This document shows, in pieces, positions 10,284-19,189 of a stretch of 55,580 nucleotides of DNA. The stretch's first letter is position 1; each line of letters starts with the position of its first letter. The DNA is from an aff. Roholtiella sp. LEGE 12411 (GTDB lineage Bacteria > Cyanobacteriota > Cyanobacteriia > Cyanobacteriales > Nostocaceae). The stretch lies in NCBI RefSeq assembly GCF_015206995.1, contig NZ_JADEXR010000028.1:1-55580 (forward strand), in the 5' to 3' direction. The notes beneath the pieces are model-generated. The model saw only the letters and a program-made list of their open reading frames with translations. It did no database searches and was not told the DNA's origin. Position numbers and translations under genes: made by a program.

Positions 10284-10427
10284 GCTCATACCTCAATTCA
10301 AGTATAGGGGATAGCATTTTGTGCAGTTGACCCTAACGTCACCATAGTATTTGTTACTATGCCCAATTCCCAGATTTCTGTCTTTTATCTTCACCACTCA
10401 ATATAAGCTAAACGGATGTCAGCTTAA

Positions 10428-11150
10428 TTATGCTACTAACCCAGAACGTAGAGCGCGAACAGCAGCTTGGGTACGGTCATCAGCACATAGTTTATTCAGA
10501 ATGTTGCGAACATGAGTCTTGACTGTACCAACCGTAATGTAGAGTTTCTCAGCAATCTGCCCGTTGCTACATCCAGCTACAATTAACTCAAGGATTTCCA
10601 GTTCTCGTTGAGTCAGAGGGTATGTTTCTAAAACTTGCTCGTATTCGGTCGCTAGTGCTTCAATTTTGACAGTCTTTGGCTTATCAGATGATTGGGTTTC
10701 TCCTGGAAAACCTTGTCGCATTTTTTGCAATACCACATTGGCAATTGCCGGATCAATCCAAGAGTTACCGCCGTGAGTTGCTTGAATCGCCTCCGTTAAT
10801 TTACTGATACTTGTCTCTTTCATGTAATAAGAATCTGCCCCTGCTGCGAAAGCAGCAAGTACTGCGTCCTCTGTATGATCCATTGTGAGGATGAGAATTT
10901 TCGTTGTTGATTGCCCAGTTTCTGCTTGGTAGCGCTTAAACTTACGAGTGAGTTCAATGCCATCCATGTCAGGCAAGCCAATATCTACAACCGCCACGTC
11001 CGGCTTAGCCGTTTCTAAAAGTTTTAGTCCCTGAGTGGCATTTGCTGCTTCACCAATCACCTTTAATCCGCTGTGAGACTGTAATGCAGCTCGTAGTCCC
11101 ATTCTTGTTAAGTCATGATCTTCAATTAAAAGAATGCTAATCTCGCTCAT
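10428..11150 (-). CDS. NarL/FixJ (LuxR-type) response regulator
   Basis: A two-domain response regulator of about 240 residues. The receiver domain carries the acidic pair ED, the phosphoacceptor Asp in VVDIGLPDMDG (residue 56 from the chosen start), a conserved Thr (ILTMDH) and Lys (YYMKET). A LuxR-type helix-turn-helix follows in the last ~62 residues (LTQRELEILELI ... GTVKTHVRNIL). The open frame can begin at a TTG at 11186, but the ATG at 11150 directly before SEISILLIEDH is the likely start. Phosphorylation would control DNA binding as a dimer. No kinase is in the same operon; the histidine kinases that follow on the plus strand are candidate partners. Confidence 0.93.
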   Translation of the reverse strand: MSEISILLIEDHDLTRMGLRAALQSHSGLKVIGEAANATQGLKLLETAKPDVAVVDIGLPDMDGIELTRKFKRYQAETGQSTTKILILTMDHTEDAVLAAFAAGADSYYMKETSISKLTEAIQATHGGNSWIDPAIANVVLQKMRQGFPGETQSSDKPKTVKIEALATEYEQVLETYPLTQRELEILELIVAGCSNGQIAEKLYITVGTVKTHVRNILNKLCADDRTQAAVRALRSGLVA

Positions 11151-11469
11151 TGCTACACTCACTCTTACGCTGTTTGCATCTCTCAAAGTATGACCTTTTG
11201 TAAGCGCTACTTCTTATTTTCCCAAACCAAAGATAGATGATAATTTAACAACCTTGCATCCACCAATAGAAAGAAGAAATCTATATCTTTTTTTATATTT
11301 AGATAGAGCATAAATCTAGCTGAAGGTATATAGATACTTACACAAAAACTATGAAATATTTAGACGAACGCCAAATTTCTATCGTTTACCCCAATTTAGC
11401 CGTCATTTACCATGTTTCATTAGTTGTTTTCTATTATTCTGTACGAAGCTTTGAAAAAGGCTTATAAAA

Positions 11470-11778
11470 ATGGATACATTAGCACAGGTCGAAGTTACCT
11501 TCAGAAAAAGTGAGCGATGCTTTCAAACAGTTTTTGACCAAACCTGTGAATTCATTGGACTCATCGAATCGACTTGCACCCTAATTGAACTTAATCAAAC
11601 GGCGTTAAACTTTAGTAAACTCACCGATAGTGAGGTTATTAGTCATTCGTTATGTGAAGCTCGGTGGTGGAAAATTTTAAAAAAGACCCAGGTGCAACTA
11701 ATAGGGGCGATCGCTGATGATGTTTTAGGAGTTGATAATACAATCGCGACGAGCAAATTTTCTATTAAATCGGTCTAA
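11470..11778 (+). pseudogene. isolated PAS-domain fragment (probable remnant of a sensor kinase)
   Basis: The 102-residue product reads as the start of a PAS domain (ERCFQTVFDQTCEFIGLIES), a typical opening of cyanobacterial PAS histidine kinases, and ends abruptly after an unrelated-looking tail. No kinase core follows in any frame I can see; the sequence becomes non-coding and then enters a MITE-like repeat at 11843. It is therefore either a truncated sensor or a very small stand-alone PAS protein. It sits upstream of three receiver-kinase genes, consistent with decay of a paralogue. Confidence 0.5.
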
Positions 11779-11842
11779 GTATAACTAGAAAATAATTGTA
11801 GTCTTTCAAACTTTATAAGCCAATGATCGCAATGAAAACACC

Positions 11843-11963
11843 AGACCTCTTGCATAAATCAAAAATAATAACCTCACCCCGCCTTTGACTTACATCAAAG
11901 TCTCCTCTTCCCAAGAGCGCTTAGGGTTGGGGGTGGGGTGTTAGGGACTTTTGCAAGAGGTCT
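11843..11963. repeat. MITE-like element with AGACCTCTTGCA termini
   Basis: AGACCTCTTGCA (11843-11854) and its exact complement TGCAAGAGGTCT (11952-11963) bound a 121-bp non-coding unit; the similarity extends to about 16 of 18 bp. The inside holds a CCTCACCCC/GGGTGGGGTG pair. No transposase is inside, so it would need mobilising in trans. The unit begins 64 bp after the PAS fragment stop. No target duplication is evident. Confidence 0.6.
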
Positions 11964-12562
11964 ACTGATAGTTATCTGATGAGCGCTAAGAAAATTGTTA
12001 AGACCAAGGAGGTACGATTACTTTGGATTCACAAAGTAAACACAGACAGGATTTTTTTCCTTACCTAGTCTAAGCAATGTGGAGGGTAAAACTGCTCAAG
12101 CTTATGGTACACGATGTTTGTGTGCAACTCTCACTAATGACTGAGGACGAGTGCGTACTCACTCATTTACAATTGTGTTGAAGCTCAATAAAGTATTCTA
12201 TTCTACTTTATATTAGCTCTGTGTGCTTTAGCAGATAAATCATTTTCAGTTTGTTAGTTGCTAACTATTTTAGACATCTTGGTTATCAGCCATGATGTGA
12301 TCACAATTTGAATTTAGAAAGGAGCAAAACCAAGCAGAAGATTACAACTGAAATATTGCTTAATATATACTCAAGACTTTGATCTTTTTTTACTTTGTTG
12401 AGATTATAGCAGTGCTAAAAAAAGGTAGAATATTCTATAAAAATACTTTAGTCAATGAAAGTCCAAATTTGAGATGTCCGAAATCCGAGATTCTTTAGTT
12501 AGATTATCTGAAAAGAGAAATGTTATACATCAACATATTTTTGGCAGCGAAAATAAAAACCG
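11964..12562. other. gene-free upstream region of the hybrid kinase
   Basis: Around 600 bp of AT-rich sequence without a supported gene. It includes a good AAGGAGG-like stretch near 12007 that is not followed by a long open frame. It probably contains the promoter of the kinase at 12563, but no box stands out convincingly. Confidence 0.3.
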
Positions 12563-13897
12563 ATGGAACAAACGCTGAGAATTCTGGTTATAGACGATGA
12601 CGAAGTAGACCGCATGGCAGTACGTCGTGCCCTGATTAAAGCAGGTGTTCAGATGGAACTATCTGAGGTTGGCGATGGACATGATGCGATCGCTGCCCTA
12701 AAAAATGCTGCCTACGACTGCGTTTTTCTCGACTACCGCTTACCAGACCAAGATGGATTAACTCTAATCCAACAGATACGTTCTTCGGAAATTAAAGTTC
12801 CTTTAGTAGTTCTGACTGGTCAAGGAGATGAGCAAATTGCTGTGCAATTGATGAAAGCTGGTGCTACAGATTATCTATCTAAATCCAGAGTATCTTCAGA
12901 AACATTAGCACAGGTTTTGCGGAATGCTATTCGAGTTTATCGTGCTGAAATGCAGGCAGATCTGGCAAACCAGCATCTACGAGAAAGTCATGAACAACTT
13001 ATTCGTAAAAATCAAGAACTAGAAAGACAACGACAACAAATTCAATTGCAAAATTTGAAGATATTGGAGGCATCACGGCTAAAATCACAGTTTTTGGCTA
13101 CCATCTCTCACGAATTGAGAACTCCAATGAATGCGATCATTGGTTTTTCGCAGATATTATTGCGCCCCAAGTTTGGTCAATTGACAAATCAGCAAACAGA
13201 CATGATAGAGCGTATTTTGAATAATGGTAAGCATTTGCTGATGCTGCTCAATGAAGTTCTCGACTTTTCCAAACTAGAGGCAGGACGATTAGATTTCAGA
13301 CCGGAAATATTTGATGTATTAAAAGTCATCAATACCACTGTATCTGAAATGCGTTCCCTGGCTGACGTAAAAAAGTTATCTTTACTAGTGCAAACAAATT
13401 TGCAAAACCCTTTGCTCTTTAATGATCCAGCTCGTGTCAGACAGATTTTAATTAACCTGCTCTCCAATGCAATTAAATTCACAGATTCTGGTAGTATTTG
13501 GGTTGAGATTAAAGAAATTACTGGGGATAGAGTGGTAATTTCTGTTCGAGATACAGGTATTGGTATAGCTCCCAGAGATTTCACCCATATTTTTGAAGCA
13601 TTCCGGCAAGTCGATCAAACTATCACGCGCAAATATCCTGGCACTGGTTTGGGTTTGGCAATTATAGATTCGCTGGTGCGAATGATGAGCGGCAAAATCA
13701 TTCTCGAAAGTCAATTGGGGGTTGGTTCAATGTTTAAAATTGAATTGCCACGTCAAGTAAGATTAGGAACAGCAACAGTGGATCCTCTGGCTTTAAACTT
13801 GGATAGTAACGAGATTCTTTGCTCAGTTCAAAATCCTCATCAGTCACCTTCTCAATTTAGAAAAACACCAATGGGATATCCGAATCTCAAATTATAA
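12563..13897 (+). CDS. receiver-histidine kinase hybrid (REC-HisKA-HATPase)
   Basis: A 444-residue soluble signalling protein with an N-terminal receiver (residues 5-125; DDD 11-13, phosphoacceptor D57 in FLDYRLP, T85, K107), a coiled-coil linker (130-170) and a histidine kinase core. The phosphorylatable His is H183 in ISHELRTP. The ATPase domain shows an N-box (LSNAIKFTD), G1 (DTGIGIAP) and G2 (GTGLGLAI). There is no membrane segment, so input comes through phosphorylation of the receiver, presumably by another kinase. The 35-bp gap to the next receiver-kinase suggests they are co-transcribed. Confidence 0.93.
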   Translation: MEQTLRILVIDDDEVDRMAVRRALIKAGVQMELSEVGDGHDAIAALKNAAYDCVFLDYRLPDQDGLTLIQQIRSSEIKVPLVVLTGQGDEQIAVQLMKAGATDYLSKSRVSSETLAQVLRNAIRVYRAEMQADLANQHLRESHEQLIRKNQELERQRQQIQLQNLKILEASRLKSQFLATISHELRTPMNAIIGFSQILLRPKFGQLTNQQTDMIERILNNGKHLLMLLNEVLDFSKLEAGRLDFRPEIFDVLKVINTTVSEMRSLADVKKLSLLVQTNLQNPLLFNDPARVRQILINLLSNAIKFTDSGSIWVEIKEITGDRVVISVRDTGIGIAPRDFTHIFEAFRQVDQTITRKYPGTGLGLAIIDSLVRMMSGKIILESQLGVGSMFKIELPRQVRLGTATVDPLALNLDSNEILCSVQNPHQSPSQFRKTPMGYPNLKL

Positions 13898-13932
13898 ATT
13901 ACTATCAAAAAGTTGATAAAAGTTGATAAATC

Positions 13933-15057
13933 ATGTCTGTTGTGGAAAATTCTAAAATAGATCGTATCCTCGCCGTTGATGATACTCGAGATAATCTCAT
14001 TTTAGTTCAAACAATTTTAGAGAGTGAAGGGTATGAAATTGACTTAGTTACAGATGGTATAAAAGCTCTACAGCAAGTTGAAAAATCTCCACCCGATCTA
14101 ATTCTGCTAGATGTGATGATGCCGGGGATGGATGGTTATGAAGTAACACGTCGTATTCGTAAGAACCCTGCTCTCAGCTATATTCCAATTCTATTAATCA
14201 CTGCTTTTCATGAATCCAGCGTTGTCGAAGGCTTAGATGCTGGAGCTGACGATTTTATTCGTAAACCATTTGATACAGATGAACTACTGGCAAGAGTGCG
14301 ATCGCTGTTACGCCTCAAGCACAGTCTTGACGAACAACAAAAAATGGCACGTCAGCGTGAAGACTTTGTTTCCCGTCTAACTCATGATTTGCGGACTCCC
14401 TTGGTAGCCGCCGATCGCATGTTGAATTTGTTTGAATTGGAAACCTTCTGCAAGATTTCGCCAGAAATGAAACAGGCGATCGCAGTCATGATTCGTAGTA
14501 ATCAAAACTTAATGCAGATGGTGAATACCTTGCTAGAAGTTTATCGCTTCGAGGCAGGCAAAAAAACATTAAATTACGAAAGTTGCAATCTGCGCGAGAT
14601 AGCTCAAGAAGTTGTTAGCGAACTAAGTCCTCTGACTAGCGAAAAAGGTTTAACTCTGAAAATAGACATTCGTGAGTTAGATTCACTAAGCAAGAATGCT
14701 GGTGTAGTTATGGGTGATCAGTTAGAACTGCGGCGGGTATTAAACAACTTAATTGCAAATGCCATCAAATTCACAGATACAGGAGGCATAACAATCCGCA
14801 TTTCTGAAATATCAGCTGCTAATAATAAACAAGATTTGGTAAAAATTGAAGTAGAAGACACGGGATATGGTATAGCACCCGAAGACCAAGCAACAGTTTT
14901 CGAGCGATTTCGCCAAGGTAGAAATAAACGCTCAGGTAGTGGCTTAGGGTTGCATCTCTCACGCCGAATTGTAGAAGCACATGATGGAACAATCGAAGTC
15001 ACTTCTGAACTAGGTAAAGGCAGTTTATTCACTGTGCAGATACCTAAGCGCACTTAA
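13933..15057 (+). CDS. receiver-histidine kinase hybrid (REC-HisKA-HATPase)
   Basis: The 374-residue product has the same architecture as its upstream neighbour: receiver (10-130; D60 in LLDVMMPGMDG, T90, K111) and histidine kinase core with H151 in RLTHDLRTP, N-box (LIANAIKFTD) and glycine-rich ATP lid (GSGLGLHL). It is cytoplasmic. A short direct repeat, AAAAGTTGAT twice in tandem, precedes the ATG at 13933 in the 35-bp spacer. Order and spacing support a two-gene operon. The single receiver gene downstream is on the opposite strand and convergent. The signal it relays is unknown. Confidence 0.92.
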   Translation: MSVVENSKIDRILAVDDTRDNLILVQTILESEGYEIDLVTDGIKALQQVEKSPPDLILLDVMMPGMDGYEVTRRIRKNPALSYIPILLITAFHESSVVEGLDAGADDFIRKPFDTDELLARVRSLLRLKHSLDEQQKMARQREDFVSRLTHDLRTPLVAADRMLNLFELETFCKISPEMKQAIAVMIRSNQNLMQMVNTLLEVYRFEAGKKTLNYESCNLREIAQEVVSELSPLTSEKGLTLKIDIRELDSLSKNAGVVMGDQLELRRVLNNLIANAIKFTDTGGITIRISEISAANNKQDLVKIEVEDTGYGIAPEDQATVFERFRQGRNKRSGSGLGLHLSRRIVEAHDGTIEVTSELGKGSLFTVQIPKRT

Positions 15058-15095
15058 ATTCTGATTTTTCATAAGTGATATCTTTGTCGGATTTA

Positions 15096-15551
15096 CTAAT
15101 CCTGACAAAGCTCAAAAACCGAGTGAAAATCAAATTTTCCGCAAAGCACACGGCGAATTATAGCCTCTAAGTCTTCAATCATGTATGGTTTGCTGATGTA
15201 GTCATCGAAACCTGCTTTAAGAATACGTTCTCGATCCTCCCTGCTAGCTAATGCTGTGACTGCAATTACTGGAATTTTACAAGTTAGGGGTTCTTCTTTG
15301 AGATAACGTACAACATCAATACCACTGTAACCTGGTAACAAAATATCCAACAGGATCAAGTCTGGCTGATATTCTTTAGCCACCAGTACAGTTGCTAAGC
15401 TGTCTGCTTGACAAATGAATCTACAGCCCAGTGATTCAAGGGCATAACCAATCAGCAGTAGACTATCATCATGATCTTCCACTGCCAAAATTAAAGGCTG
15501 CTGAAAGCTTTGCTTCTTTTCATCACTCATGAATGAATTTGTCAGATACAT
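15096..15551 (-). CDS. single-domain response regulator (CheY/DivK-like)
   Basis: The 151-residue product is a lone receiver domain: ED (25-26), phosphoacceptor D69 in LLDILLPGYSG, T99 and K121 in SKPY. There is no output domain, so it acts by protein contact or as a phosphotransfer shuttle. The ATG at 15551 is preceded by GGAGAAG at a suitable distance, which favours it over the internal ATG at 15530. It is convergent with the hybrid kinase upstream on the plus strand, 38 bp stop to stop, a likely but unproven partner. Confidence 0.92.
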   Translation of the reverse strand: MYLTNSFMSDEKKQSFQQPLILAVEDHDDSLLLIGYALESLGCRFICQADSLATVLVAKEYQPDLILLDILLPGYSGIDVVRYLKEEPLTCKIPVIAVTALASREDRERILKAGFDDYISKPYMIEDLEAIIRRVLCGKFDFHSVFELCQD

Positions 15552-16182
15552 CTCTTCTCCAGAAGATTATATTGGGATTCATCGTTTTTCTTCATAAAAC
15601 AGACGAAACATCCCGCTAGAGGTGGGATAGCGCTCACTCAAGATTAGCTCGTGTTTTGCTTTCACCCAGTTGATAATCCTTACCCACGCAAAAAGCGTTG
15701 AGGGAAGAAAACCTTAACCTGAGAGGTTTAGCAGATACTTTTTGATTATACGCAAAATTACAGAATATTTTCTCAATAACTTCATATTAACTTTATGGAT
15801 AAAAATCCGATTATTGGGACAGTGTATCTTCGTAGGAGTTGAAGATACATTGTACTACGTGTTAAAAACTAGATAATGTGAAATTCTGTACTTTTGTTTG
15901 CGTACTAAATAGACTTTTAGCAGAATCTTGATTGGTTGTACAAAGGCAATTAAATTTATTTGTACTCTTATCAAATGCGTGGAATACAAATCATTGTAGG
16001 GGATATATTATGCCTCTAGGTGTATGGTCTATCCGATTGAAAAGGCGTGTAAACCAAGAGACTAATCTTGTATAGTAATCCGATTTGATTCGTGAACTGA
16101 CTCGTAGAGACACCGAATGGAGAAGGTGGGGCCCCCTTTGGGGATTAGGGGCGAAGAGGCAATGGGGAATGGGGCATGGAGG
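15552..16182. other. gene-free region upstream of the lone receiver
   Basis: No gene is supported. A small inverted repeat (ATCCC ... GGGAT around 15610-15628) and, near 16130-16180, G-rich sequence of the heptamer-repeat type (GGGGAATGGGGCATGG) are visible. The rest is AT-rich. Confidence 0.3.
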
Positions 16183-16366
16183 AATGGCACTAAGAAAAGC
16201 TCTAAGCTTTGCCCTAACTGGTTCCTAGCCTGGAGGCTAGGAACCCATTTTCGGAGGCTCCGCCTCCAGTGGCTTGAGCAGAGGCAGCAGCCCTCTCGGA
16301 ATACATTCCCAGCCTGGAGGCTGGGAACGAGGCGACACAAGCCTTGGGGCTTTTCTTAGTGCCATT
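16183..16366. repeat. MITE-like element with 18-bp perfect terminal repeats and three internal palindromes
   Basis: AATGGCACTAAGAAAAGC (16183-16200) and its exact complement (16349-16366) bound a 184-bp unit without coding capacity. Inside are three palindromes: GTTCCTAGCCT/AGGCTAGGAAC (16221-16231/16234-16244), GGAGGC/GCCTCC (16253-16258/16262-16267) and TTCCCAGCCT/AGGCTGGGAA (16306-16315/16318-16327). A 10-bp direct repeat GGGCATGGAG flanks the unit within 1-2 bp of each end (16172-16181 and 16368-16377). This could be a target duplication, although the flank is itself of a repetitive heptamer type. Open frames at 16062-16359 are by-products of the palindromes. Confidence 0.65.
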
Positions 16367-17144
16367 CGGGCATGGAGAAGAAGTAATAAAGATGTACTGA
16401 ATTTTTTTCAGAAATCAAATATGATTCCTATATATTAATATTTTTTAGTAAATATACTCAGCGATTAGAAATCGCGGCTACACAAACGTCGTAGGTAAAG
16501 TCTTGCCGCAGGGTAGTCCGTCTAAGCAGATTTAAAGAATTTAAAATCCGCGTAGTGCGCGTAGCGCAACAGACTTCATTCTTCTAAAAATCGGGTTTTA
16601 GAAAAATCTAATCTGATGTTGTTGCAGTTGCAACACTTTCTGGGAACTATAGGGTTGTAAAACCTGAAATTTGTTAGGAAATCCACACTCTTGCTTTCAA
16701 AGTTTATGACTGCATCCCAGGCAATCCATCAACCTTCAAAGTTGCTAAAATTAACCCAATAGTGTCAAAGTCGGAATGAAAAAGAGCGCACACCTCAAAA
16801 TTTAAGCATAATATATTCACTCTCAACGATAGTTGATGTCTGTCAACGCTAGAAAAACCTAGACTCATTTTACTAAAGATAAAAGACTGTAATCTAGCTG
16901 CGATCGCCCCGTGGTCGATTACAATTGATGGCGTTTATAAGTATACATTTTTGTTCTCACTCAAGAAACAAATTGGTCAGTCAATTTCAGCAGTTTCTTG
17001 GCAAATAATTCAAGTTAAATTCAAATCACTGGCTCTCATCATATTACTAAGAAAACCACAAATAACGATGATTTAATTACTATAAATTCCAAAAAACTTG
17101 AAATCTTAATTATAAGATTAATAAAATTTAAATAAGTAATGTAA
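16367..17144. other. gene-free region with a dispersed palindromic repeat
   Basis: About 780 bp with no supported gene. GCGAT-tagaa-ATCGC (16461-16475) followed by GGCTACACAAAC is a dispersed repeat type common in Nostoc-like genomes. A second GC-rich alternating patch (CCGCGTAGTGCGCGTAGCGC, 16548-16567) follows. The last 300 bp are AT-rich and must contain the promoter of the kinase at 17145. Confidence 0.4.
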
Positions 17145-18443
17145 ATGTTTAGTCTTCAAAAAGATAGCTTGATTTTAGTAGTAGATGATACAACTACAAA
17201 TATAGAAATTGTTTCTGAAATGTTGACTGATGCTGGTTTTGGAGTTTCCATAGCATTTGATGGAGAAATTGCGCTTAAGCAAGTTCAACATAAAATCCCT
17301 GATTTAATTTTGTTAGATGTAATGATGCCGAGAATAGATGGATTTGAAACCTGCAAAAGGTTAAAGGAAAATCCATCAACTCGTGATATTCCCATAATTT
17401 TCATGACTGCTAATTGTGATACAGATAGTAAGGTAGAGGGTCTAAGTATAGGAGCAGTTGATTACATTACTAAACCATTTCATGAGAAAGAATTACTAGC
17501 TAGGATAAAAACCCATCTTCAATTACGGAATTTAACAAAAACTCTAGAAAAACGAGTAGCAGAAAGAACAGCAGACCTTTCAAAAGCATTACGAGATTTA
17601 CAAGAATCTCAACTCCAACTTGTACAACAAGAAAAAATGTCTGCTCTTGGTCAATTAGTAGCAGGAGTTGCTCATGAAATTAATAATCCAGTTAGTTTTA
17701 TTCATGGTAATCTTGGTCACGCTTCAGCATATTTCCAAGACATCATTAACCTTATTGACCTCTATCAACAGCATTATCCTAAGCCTGTTCTAGAAATTCA
17801 AGAGGAAATTACGGCGATAGATCTAAAATATGTGCGTTCGGATCTACCTAACTTAATTTCCTCGATGAAAGAGGGTGTTCAGCGTATTCGCAACATTAGC
17901 ACCAGTCTCCGAACATTTTCTAGAGCAGATAGCGATCGCAAAGTTTCCTGCAATATTCATGATGGCATCGACAGTACAATTATGATTCTTAAACATCGTT
18001 TAAAAGCATCTGAGAATCGTCCTGATATTCAAGTAATTAAAAATTACGATAATTTACCAGAAGTAGAATGCTTCAGCGGACAACTAAATCAGGTATTTAT
18101 GAATTTGTTAGCTAACGCTATAGATGCTTTAGAAGAGTCTAATATAGGACGCAACTATATTGAAATTGAGACAAACCCCAATCAGCTTTTGATTCAAACT
18201 ATTCTCAGCAAAGAAAAAAATAATGTTTTAATCCATATTAAAGATAATGGAGTAGGGATGTCAGATGATGTCCAGCAAAAAATATTCGACCACTTATTTA
18301 CCACTAAGCCAGTCGGTCGAGGTACGGGATTAGGATTATCAATTGCTCGTCAAATTGTGGTCGAGAAACATGGAGGAAGTCTGGAGGTCTATTCAGCGTA
18401 CGGACAAGGATCAGAGTTTGTAATTACTCTTCCAACTCATTAG
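17145..18443 (+). CDS. receiver-histidine kinase hybrid, AHEINNP subtype
   Basis: The 432 residues comprise a receiver (8-125; DD 14-15, D58 in LLDVMMPRIDG, T88, K110), a coiled coil (128-165) and a kinase core whose His (H177) lies in VAGVAHEINNPVSFI. Downstream of the His box is an extended helical segment (about 185-270) before the ATP-binding part (N-box LLANAIDAL, lid GRGTGLGLSI). This subtype is typical of cyanobacterial hybrid kinases and of NtrB-like HEINNP kinases. It shares the whole kinase half with the protein at 19190-20548. The MetOD1-like gene lies between the two, suggesting a module. Confidence 0.92.
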   Translation: MFSLQKDSLILVVDDTTTNIEIVSEMLTDAGFGVSIAFDGEIALKQVQHKIPDLILLDVMMPRIDGFETCKRLKENPSTRDIPIIFMTANCDTDSKVEGLSIGAVDYITKPFHEKELLARIKTHLQLRNLTKTLEKRVAERTADLSKALRDLQESQLQLVQQEKMSALGQLVAGVAHEINNPVSFIHGNLGHASAYFQDIINLIDLYQQHYPKPVLEIQEEITAIDLKYVRSDLPNLISSMKEGVQRIRNISTSLRTFSRADSDRKVSCNIHDGIDSTIMILKHRLKASENRPDIQVIKNYDNLPEVECFSGQLNQVFMNLLANAIDALEESNIGRNYIEIETNPNQLLIQTILSKEKNNVLIHIKDNGVGMSDDVQQKIFDHLFTTKPVGRGTGLGLSIARQIVVEKHGGSLEVYSAYGQGSEFVITLPTH

Positions 18444-18566
18444 AGGAGGGCACACACATCAAACTCCACAAAAAAATAATATTAGTTAGGCATGGAACAG
18501 TTAATTATAAGCAATTTTAGGGAATTCTAAAACTGTATTCAAAAACTACATTTCTAAAATTTATTT

Positions 18567-19121
18567 ATGAACAACCCCCTTAACCACTCAATAGACTCTA
18601 TCAATATCCCTTTAGAACGTGATCTATTCTTGCGTACATTAATTAGGGAATTATCTGGCACTTTGCAGGACGTAGTTGGATTAGAGGAAGCCTCTGGATT
18701 TATCAGCGTAGTTGGTGGAAGAATGGGTAGGCAGCTAAACCAAGATTATAAGTCTGCTTTGGTAGTCTCCCATCTTTCCCATCAACAAGTTGCTGATGTC
18801 TTAGTTGATTTAAAAAGACGAATTAAAGGCGATTTTTATGTTATTGAACAGAATGATGAAAAGATTGTATTTGGTAATCGCGCCTGCCCATTTGGTGAGA
18901 AAGTGCTTGGTCGCCCTGCTATGTGTATGATGACTTCAAACATCTTTGGGACTGTAACGGCTGACAATTTGGGATATGCCAAAGTCGAACTGCAAGAAAC
19001 TATAGCAAGGGGTGCTCCTGGATGTGGAGTTGTGATTTACCTAAAACCCACAGCTGAGTCGGAGGATGCAGAAGGTCGAGAATACTTTAGGGGAATAGAA
19101 GAGGAGACTTTTCAGCACTAA
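18567..19121 (+). CDS. stand-alone methanogen output domain 1 (MetOD1)-like protein
   Basis: The 184-residue protein resembles the MetOD1 family, first named as an output domain of archaeal sensor kinases; its biochemical role is not established. Three cysteines stand in conserved-looking contexts: C107 ([10 protein letters not shown]), C120 (AMCMMTSN) and C153 (APGCGVV). That arrangement could bind a metal or iron-sulfur cluster or act as a redox switch, which is inference. No membrane segment or DNA-binding motif is seen. It sits 123 bp after one AHEINNP kinase and 68 bp before another, all on one strand, so a sensory partner role is likely. Confidence 0.7.
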   Translation: MNNPLNHSIDSINIPLERDLFLRTLIRELSGTLQDVVGLEEASGFISVVGGRMGRQLNQDYKSALVVSHLSHQQVADVLVDLKRRIKGDFYVIEQNDEKIVFGNRACPFGEKVLGRPAMCMMTSNIFGTVTADNLGYAKVELQETIARGAPGCGVVIYLKPTAESEDAEGREYFRGIEEETFQH

Positions 19122-19189
19122 GCCAACTAGAGGTTATGAGCTTAGTGCAGCTATGTAAAGTATAGTCAAACTCTGAAATTAAAAGCCAC

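Noticed and set aside
16062-16359. Overlapping open frames on both strands at the palindromic element
   Set aside because: Their peptides are translations of the inverted repeats, mirrored on both strands.
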